Source: CAYWBI01 sp964456445 (GTDB lineage: Bacteria > Calditrichota > Calditrichia > Calditrichales > J004). From it: a DNA stretch of 64,000 bases. The stretch spans positions 65,017 to 129,016 of the forward strand of contig CAYWBI010000001.1 of assembly GCA_964456445.1 (NCBI GenBank), in the 5' to 3' direction. Below are positions 29,541 to 38,900 of the stretch, in pieces (within the stretch, counting starts at the first letter, position 1; each line of letters starts with the position of its first letter). The notes beneath the pieces were generated by a model. The model searched no databases. It was given only the letters and a program-made list of their open reading frames with translations, and was not told where the DNA came from. Both the position numbers and the translations under genes were made by a program.

Positions 29541-32500
29541 ATGAGTTCCGTCTATCAACAAATTGCCAGCTTGCCGCCCGACAAACGGGCCGTGCTGGAA
29601 CTGATGTTAAAAAAACAGGGTGTGGATTTAACTCAAATGCCTATCTTGCCCGAAGCGGGCCCGCGGGACAGCTTTCCCCTTTCCTTCGCCCAGCAACGCA
29701 TGTGGTTTTTGGACCAACTGGAACCGGGCAATCCATTGTATAACATTTGCTCGCCGGTACACATTCGCGGCAAGCTGAATGAAGATGCCTTTCGACGTAC
29801 CTTTGAACTGATTGTGGAAAAACATGAAACGCTGCGTACGACCTTTTTTAAAGAGGGCGCTGAAGCACGGCAAAAAATCCATCCGCATACGGAATTGGAC
29901 TTTGAAACGATTGAGCTGGATAGCGAAACTGATTTACAACAAAAAATAGTCAGTGAAGCAAATATTTCCTTTAATCTGCAAAAACGTCTGCCAATGCGCA
30001 TCCGTCTTTTTAAACTCGGAGCGGAGGAACATGTCGCCGTCCTGACCCTGCATCATATTGTTTCCGACAACTGGTCAACCGGTGTACTTATTCGTGAGTT
30101 TATGAATTTTTATCCCGTCCTCGCTCAAGGCGGAGAGGTAACGATCCAACCGCTGCGCGTACAATACGCGGATTTTGCTGCCTGGCAGCGTAAATGGCTT
30201 TCCGGCAAAACATTGGAAAAACAGCTTCTTTATTGGGAAGAAAAACTGAGCGGTTTACCCGCGGCGCTAGACCTGCCAACGGATTTCCCCCGTCCGGCCT
30301 ATCAAACCCACAATGGCGATTTTTTGACTTTTGAGCTGGGCATGACATTGAGCAATTCTTTAAAAAAGTTAGCCGCACAATACGATGTTACCCTGTTCAT
30401 GGCGTTGATGGCCGCTTTTCAAATCCTGATGCTGCATTACAGCCGCCAGGAAGATTTTGCGGTGGGTACGCCCATCGCCAACCGTAACCGGGCAGAAATC
30501 GAGCCATTGATCGGCTTTTTTATCAACACACTGGTTATCCGTTCCGATACCATTGACAATCCCACTGTAAGCACCCTGCTGAAAAAAATTAAAGAAACCA
30601 TGATCGGCGCCTACGCCCATCAGGACCTGCCCTTCGAAATGCTGGTGGAAAAGCTGGACCCGGAACGCGATATGAGCCAATCGCCGCTGTTTCAAACCAT
30701 GTTGGTTTTTAACAATGCGCCTGTCGATAAACTTGAGCTGCCGAATGCTCAATTAGAGCTCATCGGGTTTGAAAACAAGACCAGTAAATTTGATCTGATA
30801 TTCAATTTTATGGAAAGCGAAAGCGGGCTTGAAGGAAAAGTGGAATTTAATACCGATCTGTTCAAACCCGGGACCGTCCGTGCAATGATACGCCATTTTA
30901 CCCGCGTTGTTGAAGCAATGAGCAGCGGACCGGATAAGGCGATTGGAGATATTGCCTTACTCAACACTGATGAGAAGGAACATATTCTAAAAACCCTAAG
31001 GGCCCAGTTCAGGGAAGTTAAGGCATCCAAATTATTACTGCCCTTGATTTTGGAGCAATGTCGATCGGGTGCGGACAAAATTGCCCTGAGCAATACCGAC
31101 GGGGACATGACTTATGCCGATTTAAAATCACATATCAGTGTGGTTCAAAAAGTTTTACAGGATAAAAAAATTCAACCCGGCGAAGTGGTTGCAGTGGTAG
31201 CCCGCCGCACACCTGCCGCCGTTGCAATCCTACTGGGGGTGATGGCCCACGGAGCGGTTTATCTGCCCATCGATCCCGCATATCCCGGTGAGCGTCTGGA
31301 ATTTATGTTAAAGGACAGTGGCGCCCGCTGTGTATTGATGGAGGCCGGATGGAAGCCATCTGCAGCGGAGTTTCTTGTAAGCAGCCGGTTACCGGTGTAT
31401 GCGGTAGATGGCGCGCCGGACAGACTACAGAACATGGAAGTTTATCAAAATGAAGATGCTCCGGCCTATCTTATCTACACCTCCGGTTCCAGTGGCAAGC
31501 CCAAGGGAGTATTGGTCAGTCACCGCGCCATTGCCGACCATACCGTTGATATGTGCGCTTATTTCGGCCTTACGGAAAACGACCGGTCTTTGCAGTTTGC
31601 CGCGATGAACTTTGACGCGGCCCTGGAACAAATCCTCTCTCCTTTATGCGCCGGGGCAACAATCGTTTTGCGCGATGAAGATATTTGGCCGGTTGAAAAA
31701 TTCGCCGATAAAATAAACGACATGGGTTTAACCGTGGTAAATCCGACCACGGCTTATTGGAATCAGTGGTGTGCCCATCTTGCCGAAAACGGGTCCACAA
31801 ACTGCCCCACCCTGCGTCTTGTAATTTCCGGTGGAGACGCTATGACGCCAACCGCCCTAAAGCACTGGAGGCAATCCGCACTAAAAGGGGTTCGTTTGAT
31901 AAATGCTTACGGGCCGACGGAAACGGTTATAACATCCACTTGTTTCGATGTGCCGGACGAAAGCCTTGTTTTGGAACATAACCGATCGCTCCCCATTGGA
32001 TTACCCAACGCCAACCGCACGGCTTATGTTTTGGACGAAAGGCAACGGCTCTTGCCTTTCGGATTGCCCGGCGAACTTTGTATTGCTGGAAAAAATCTGG
32101 CGTCGGGTTATCACAATCGTCCGCAGGAGGAAGCACTGGCCTTTGTAGATGATCCTTTTACGCCGGGTCAAAAAATGTACCGCACAGGCGATAAGGTCCG
32201 TTTACATGAAAATGGTATCATTGAATTTTTGGGCCGCATCGATGCCCAGGTAAAAATACGCGGGTTTCGCATTGAACCGGGCGAGGTGGAAAATATTTTG
32301 TCGCAACATCCGGATTTGGAAACCGCATTGATCGCCATTAAAACCGATGTGATGGGCGAGAAACAAGTGGTGGCCTATTTCCGGCCCAAGGCCGGAGCGG
32401 TGGTTTCGATTCCGGCTTTACGGACTTTTATGAAAAATCAATTACCGCCCTATATGCTGCCCGCGGCATTTATCCAGTTAGAGACAGTGCCAATGTTGCC

Positions 32501-32897
32501 GGGCGGAAAAGTAAACCGTCGTGCCCTGCCCGTTCCCGAGGATTTGCGCGGACAACTAAGCGCCGAATATGTGGCGCCACGTACGGAAACTGAAGAAAAG
32601 CTTGCCGCCATTGTGGCCCAGGTATTGCGTATCGAAAAGGTGGGCGTGTTTGATAATTTTTTTGAACTGGGCGGTCACTCCATGCTTGGCACCCAGGTCA
32701 TGAGTATGATCCGGGAACAATTTGGGGTGGAAGTACCTTTACGTGCTCTTTTTGAAAGTCCCACAGTTGATGGGATTGCAGCCAGTCTTATGGAAGAATT
32801 GACCGGGGCCATTGACGAAAAAGAACTATCCAACTTACTCGATGATATGGATGATCTTTCCGGGGATGAATTGGATGCCCTGCTTAACGATGATTAG
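29541..32897 (+). CDS. Single-module NRPS, C-A-PCP (substrate unassigned)
   Basis: A 1118-residue elongation module. Residues 1-40 are a helical docking segment (SLPPDKRAVLELMLKKQG). C about 46-490 has HHIVSD at 171-176 followed by Asn instead of Gly. A about 500-1010 has LIYTSGSSGKPKG, with Ser in place of the usual Thr in the loop. Its specificity positions read D-A-E-N-I-G-A-I-T by alignment to GrsA, which matches no code I know; the Glu at position 239 would suit a basic side chain (weak inference). PCP has S1047 in LGGHSMLG. The acidic tail LSGDELDALLNDD pairs plausibly with the basic N-terminus of the next synthetase. The ribosome site GAGG is 4-5 bases before ATG. This would be the first residue after the statine-like unit. 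Confidence 0.93.
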   Translation: MSSVYQQIASLPPDKRAVLELMLKKQGVDLTQMPILPEAGPRDSFPLSFAQQRMWFLDQLEPGNPLYNICSPVHIRGKLNEDAFRRTFELIVEKHETLRTTFFKEGAEARQKIHPHTELDFETIELDSETDLQQKIVSEANISFNLQKRLPMRIRLFKLGAEEHVAVLTLHHIVSDNWSTGVLIREFMNFYPVLAQGGEVTIQPLRVQYADFAAWQRKWLSGKTLEKQLLYWEEKLSGLPAALDLPTDFPRPAYQTHNGDFLTFELGMTLSNSLKKLAAQYDVTLFMALMAAFQILMLHYSRQEDFAVGTPIANRNRAEIEPLIGFFINTLVIRSDTIDNPTVSTLLKKIKETMIGAYAHQDLPFEMLVEKLDPERDMSQSPLFQTMLVFNNAPVDKLELPNAQLELIGFENKTSKFDLIFNFMESESGLEGKVEFNTDLFKPGTVRAMIRHFTRVVEAMSSGPDKAIGDIALLNTDEKEHILKTLRAQFREVKASKLLLPLILEQCRSGADKIALSNTDGDMTYADLKSHISVVQKVLQDKKIQPGEVVAVVARRTPAAVAILLGVMAHGAVYLPIDPAYPGERLEFMLKDSGARCVLMEAGWKPSAAEFLVSSRLPVYAVDGAPDRLQNMEVYQNEDAPAYLIYTSGSSGKPKGVLVSHRAIADHTVDMCAYFGLTENDRSLQFAAMNFDAALEQILSPLCAGATIVLRDEDIWPVEKFADKINDMGLTVVNPTTAYWNQWCAHLAENGSTNCPTLRLVISGGDAMTPTALKHWRQSALKGVRLINAYGPTETVITSTCFDVPDESLVLEHNRSLPIGLPNANRTAYVLDERQRLLPFGLPGELCIAGKNLASGYHNRPQEEALAFVDDPFTPGQKMYRTGDKVRLHENGIIEFLGRIDAQVKIRGFRIEPGEVENILSQHPDLETALIAIKTDVMGEKQVVAYFRPKAGAVVSIPALRTFMKNQLPPYMLPAAFIQLETVPMLPGGKVNRRALPVPEDLRGQLSAEYVAPRTETEEKLAAIVAQVLRIEKVGVFDNFFELGGHSMLGTQVMSMIREQFGVEVPLRALFESPTVDGIAASLMEELTGAIDEKELSNLLDDMDDLSGDELDALLNDD

Positions 32898-32920
32898 AAT
32901 ACAGGAATTGTAAATAAAAT

Positions 32921-35900
32921 ATGAGTGATATCTCCGCAAAACTAAAGAACCTAAGCCCTGAACAGCGCGAGCTTCTTTTAAAGAAATTACAGGCGCGTAA
33001 AAAAACCGCTGGCGACGGGCAGGATACAATCGCACCCCGCCCCGATCCTGACCGGTTCCCGGTTTCTTATGCCCAGGAACGGTTGTGGTTTTTCGATCAA
33101 CTTGCACCGGGCAGTTCGCTCTATAATATCAGCGCGGCAGTAAAATTTAAAGGACCGCTTGAAACCGATCTGCTTGAACAAAGCATCAACGCCGTTGTTC
33201 AGCGTCATGAGATACTCCAGGTTTATTTCGAAACGGAAAAAGGGGCTCCGTTACAAAAAAAGGCCGGACAGGCCTCCATTGGCCTGTCTGTTGAAGATAT
33301 TGGCGATTTGCCGCTGGGGGAACTGGCCGCCATCGAAGCCCAGACGCCTTTTGATCTGTCCCGGGCGCCCTTGCTGCGCGCGCGTTTGATAAAAGTGGAC
33401 GAACAGGCCCATGCCCTGCTGCTAACCATCCATCATATTGTGGCCGACGGTTGGTCTATGGGGGTTTTTATAAACGAAACCGCGCGCTATTACCGTGCAC
33501 TTCAAGGCGACGGCCAAAAACCGGCCCCGTTGAAAATTCAGTATTTTGATTATGCCTGGTGGCAAAAGAACAAGTCCGACAAGGCGAAAATGGCCCGTCA
33601 GCTTGATTTCTGGGCCGATGAGTTAAAAGGCATGCCCACCTTGCTGGAACTACCTTTTGACCGCAGTCGTGAGGGCGTTCAGAGTTTTAGGGGACGTCAT
33701 CATATTTTTCAGATCAGCCCTAAAACAACTGCTGCCCTGCGTGCGCTGTCCCGAAAATCCGGTGTTACCACCTTTATTACCCTGTTGGCCGCATTTCAAA
33801 CCCTGCTGTACCGCTATTCCAACCAGAATGATTTTGGCCTTGGTATCCCCATCGCCAACCGCAATAAAAAGGAGTTGGAAGCGCTGATCGGTTTTTTTGT
33901 AAACACGCTGGTCATCCGCGCAGAGATAGACGGTTCACTGTCCTTTAGCGATTTTCTGAAACAGGTAAAAACCAGGGCCTTTAAGGCGTATGACAATCAG
34001 GATGTGCCCTTTGAGCAGGTGGTGGAAAAAGTACAGCCACAACGCAACAACCAGATCGCACCACTGTTCCAGGTGATGTTCGAGTTGCAGGGCGACGCGC
34101 TCTCCGGTCTCAACTTTGGCGATCTTGAACTAAAGACAATCGATTTTGAAACCGGTACCGCCAAGTTTGATTTGCTTTTGATCATGGAAGAGGGCCGTGA
34201 AACCCTCAAAGGCGTTCTGGAGTACAACGCGGATTTATTCACAGCGGAAACCGTGGAACGCATGATGCGCCATTTTGCGTACCTGCTGGATCAAATTGCC
34301 CAGGCGCCGGATACGCATCTTGATAAGATTGGCTTATTGCCGCCTGAAGAGGAACAAAACATTTTGCTGCGCTGGAACCAGACCGCCGCCGATTATCCCA
34401 AGAGCCCGTTTATCCATCAATATACCGCGCAATTTGCCCTAAGTAATCCCGATCATCCGGCGCTTTTGAGCGCGCAAGGCACCTTTACTTACCGCCAATT
34501 TGAAGAACGCGGTAATCAGTTGGCCCATTACCTGGTTTCCCATGGGATCGGGCGGGACGACCGCGTGGGGGTGTGCATGGACCGTTCGGCGGAAATGGTT
34601 ATCGCCCTGCACGGCATTTTAAAGGCCGGGGCCGCATATGTGCCTTTTGACCCGCGCCACCCGGCGGAACGACGCCGTTTTATGTTGGATGATTCCGGGG
34701 CAAGGCTGATCCTGACCCAGGCACATTTGCTGGATTTATTTAAAGGAAGTTCCATACACGCCGTCGTACTGGACGCCTCTTTTGCCTTAATTGAATCGCT
34801 TCCCGTCACGCCCCCTGTGGTGGACATCGACGGTGACCAGTTGGCCTACATGATCTACACCTCCGGTTCCACCGGTAAACCCAAGGGAACGTTCCTGGCA
34901 CATAAAAGTATTCTTAACCGATTGATCTGGATGCAGGAAAGCTACGGCCTGACCATGAAGGACGTTGTACTGCAAAAAACGCCCTTCAGTTTTGATGTGT
35001 CGGTCTGGGAGTTTTTCTGGCCTTTTATGCAAGGCGCCACGCTAGCCATCGCCCGCGAAGAAGGCCATAAGGACAGTGCCTACCTCACCGAGACAGTCCG
35101 GCAATACGGTGTGACCACCCTACATTTTGTTCCGCCCATGCTCAAGGTTTTTCTCGAAGACCGTGACAGCAAGAAATGCATCTCTTTAAAACGGGTCGTC
35201 TGTTCCGGCGAGGCCTTGCCCTACGCGCTGAGCGAGCAATTTTATAAAACGCTTCCCAACGCGGTATTGTACAATTTATACGGTCCAACGGAAGCCGCCG
35301 TCGATGTTACGGCCTATACCTGTCCCAGAGATCGAGACGATAAAAAGCTGCCCATCGGTTCCCCCATCGCCAATACCCAAATATATATTCTGGACCCGGC
35401 TTTAAATCCCGTACCCGTTGGCGTTGGCGGAGAGCTGTATATCGCCGGGGTTCAGTTGGCACGCGGCTATGCCAACAGGCCGGGGCTGACGGCGGAAAAG
35501 TTTATCGCCGATCCCTATGCAAAATCCCCCGGCAGCCGTATGTATAAAACGGGCGACCTTTGCCGCTACCTGCCCGGCGGGGAAATTGAATATCTTGGAC
35601 GCATCGACCACCAGGTGAAGCTACGCGGTTTTCGAATCGAACTCGGGGAAATTGAAGCAGTTTTACGCGGGCATCCTGCAATAAAGGATTGCATTGTGCT
35701 GGTTCGTGGCACCGATATGGAAAAGGCTATCATAGCCTGGTATATCCCGGAAGAAGGCCAATCTCCTGTCCCGGAGGATCTGCGCCAATATATCATCCGC
35801 CATATGCCGGAATATATGGCCCCCAATTTTTTTATCCCGCTGGATGCTTTTCCGCTTACTTCAAATGGCAAACTTGACCGTCGCGGGCTGCCGGATGTAA

Positions 35901-38900
35901 ACCTGAAAAAGGACAGACCAAAAACACGGTTTGTTTCGCCACGGAACCGGTTGGAAGCCCATCTGGCAGAACTTTGGCGGGAAATACTTGGCGTAAAGAC
36001 CCTTAGTATGTACGATAACTTTTTTGATATCGGTGGCAACTCGTTAAAAGCCGCAGTACTTATAAACCGCCTGCAGGAGGAAGTGGATAAAAAGCTGCAT
36101 GTAGGTATGGTTTTCCAGGCCCCGCGCATTGCCGAGTTTGCCATGTTTGCCCAGGAATATTTTACCGAAGAAGTACTTAAAAATTTTGGGGATTCAGCAG
36201 TTGGAGCGGTTGACGACTCTTTTAAGGTCATGGCTATCTCAGCTGAGTCCAAAATTAAAAATGCGGATATTCAGGCCTTCCGTCAAATTGTGTTTCCGTT
36301 GCAAAAACGCAAAAAGGAACCAACGCATCTAACAAAAAACAAACCGGCAATCTTTATTCTTTCTCCCCCGCGTTCAGGGTCAACGTTATTGCGGATTATG
36401 CTGGCCGGTAACCCCGTCCTTTTTTCTCCTCCGGAATTGGATTTGCTCTCATTTAACACCATAGGCGAACGTCGCCGTTTTTTTGAAGAACAGGGATTGC
36501 CTCTCTGGTTGGAAGCTACGACCCATGCCATCAAGGAAATCCAGCACACTTCCCTTGCTGAAGCCGAACGGATCATGCGGGATATTGAGGACAAGGATAT
36601 CACGGTTAAGGATTTTTACCACCTTCTGCAGAATGGATTAAAACAAAAAATACTAGTGGACAAAACACCATCCTATGCGATTGATCCGGCAGCCCTACAG
36701 CGTGCCGAGGAAGATTTTGAGCAACCTCTTTATGTGCACCTTGCACGTCATCCCTATGCCATGATTTATTCTTTTATCGAAGCCAAGCTCGATAAGAATT
36801 TTTTTAAATTCCCGCACAAATTTACCCGGCAGCAATTGGCCGAATTGATTTGGCTGAACAGTCATCAAAATATTTTGGATTTTCTAAAAGACATCCCCGA
36901 TGAACGCCATGTGTTTTTACGTTTTGAGGACCTGCTTTTTAAACCTGAAGCGGAAATACGGCGACTCACTGAATTTCTGGGCGTCCCTTTTACTGCCGAT
37001 ATGCTTAAACCCTACCAGGGTAGAAAAATGACGGAGGGGTTAAAGCAGGGTTCACAGATGGTGGGCGATTTTAAATTTTATCTGCACCAGAACATCAATA
37101 ATAAAGTGGCCGGGAAATGGCGCGGCTTTCATAAACATGATTTCCTGTGTGAACAATCGGAAATTTTGGCCGGAAATTTTGGATACGAAACCCATACCCG
37201 GAGTAAAGCGATTGCAGAAAACACCGACATTCAAAAGATAGAACAGGCTCCGCGGCAAACCTATATGCCGCTCTCCTTTGCCCAGCAACGGCTCTGGTTT
37301 ATTGATCAACTGGAACCTGGCAGCACCCAATACAATGTTCCAGGGGCTATCTATATAAACGGCAATGTTGACGCCCGCTTATTGGAAAAAAGTATTGCCC
37401 TTCTCGTAGAGCGCCATGAAATCCTTCGAACGACCTTTCATACCATCGAAGGAAAAGGCATGCAAAAAATACATGCGGAATATCAACCTGTATTGATTCA
37501 GCATGATTTAAGAACGCTTCCTACGGAGCAAAAGGATGTTGCCGCACAGGGTTTAATCGATACTTTGTCCAAAACGGTTTTTAAACTAAACGAATTACCG
37601 ATCCTCAAAATAATGCTGGTCCGATTGAAGGAGAACGAATATATTTTTGCCCTTGTTGCACACCACATTATAACTGACGGTTGGTCAAACGGGATTATTA
37701 TCCGTGAAGCGAGCCATTATTATGATCTGTTAATTGAAGAAAAATCCGTCGTAACGCCCGCTCTTGCACTTCAATATGTGGATATTGCCGTGTGGCAACG
37801 GGAATGGATCAACGGCAACCAGGCAGGGCAACAATTGAATTTCTGGAAAAAAGAGTTGAAAGGGGCGCCGCCTTTGTTGGACATTCCCACGGATTTTCCG
37901 AGAAAAGCGAACAATGCCCCTGTCGGTAAACGACTTTATTTTGAACTTGGCGAAGCCATATCCCAAAAAGTACGTACCTGTTGTAACCGGCAAGGTACCA
38001 CATCCTTTGTAGTACTGATGGCCGCCTTTCAAACCTTAATGCACCATTATGCCGCCCAGCAGGAGGTGTTGATCGGCACGCCTGTCGCCGGTCGGACCCA
38101 ACAAGCGATGGAAGGCCTGATCGGTTTTTTTGTTAACACAATTGTACAAAGGACCCAATTTAAACCGGGCGCCACCTTCAGGGATATCCTGGACCAGGTA
38201 CGGGACAAGGCCGCGAGAATATTAAACCATCAGGATTACCCCTTTGAAAAATTGCTTGAGGCCCTGAATGTGCAGCGCAGCCTGGAACATGCCCCGCTGT
38301 TTCAGGTGATGTTTTCTATGCAGGAGGATGATATATGTGCCTTTAGTAAAAACTTTGCAACCAGGCCCTACCGTACGGATAGCGGAACAGCTAAATTTGA
38401 TCTGTTGCTGGAATTATTTGACAGTAACTCGATCCGTGGTGCATTTGAATACAATACTTCTTTATTCCGTGCAGAGACAATCAAACGACTTAAAGATCAT
38501 TTTGAACGCTTGCTAATAATTTTAACTACTCAAATGGACATACCGATTGCAGAGATCAATTTTATCGGACCCCATGAAGAAGAGCTACTGACACACAAGT
38601 GGAACGATACGGCCCTTGATTTTCCCAATGGTCAAACCGTTCCTCAGCAGATCATGGAACAAGCGCGCAAAAGGCCCGGGGCGCCCGCACTGACCTTTGA
38701 GGGGCATACGTTCTTGTACGCGGAATTTAATCAAAAGGTTAACCAATGGGCGCATCTGCTTGTGGAGAACGGCGTGCAACGCGAGCAGCGGGTGGCGGTT
38801 TGTCTGGAACGCTCGGATAACATGGTACTGGCCCTAAATGCCGTCATGCGCTGTGGTGGCGTTTATGTGCCCCTGGACCCCGGTCATCCTGTGGACCGTA

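Noticed and set aside
35566..36252. A 228-codon open frame on the - strand
   Set aside because: It lies opposite the A and PCP domains of a synthetase with clear motifs on the + strand; its product is low-complexity Ser/Arg-rich with no recognisable domain, and there is no ribosome site.
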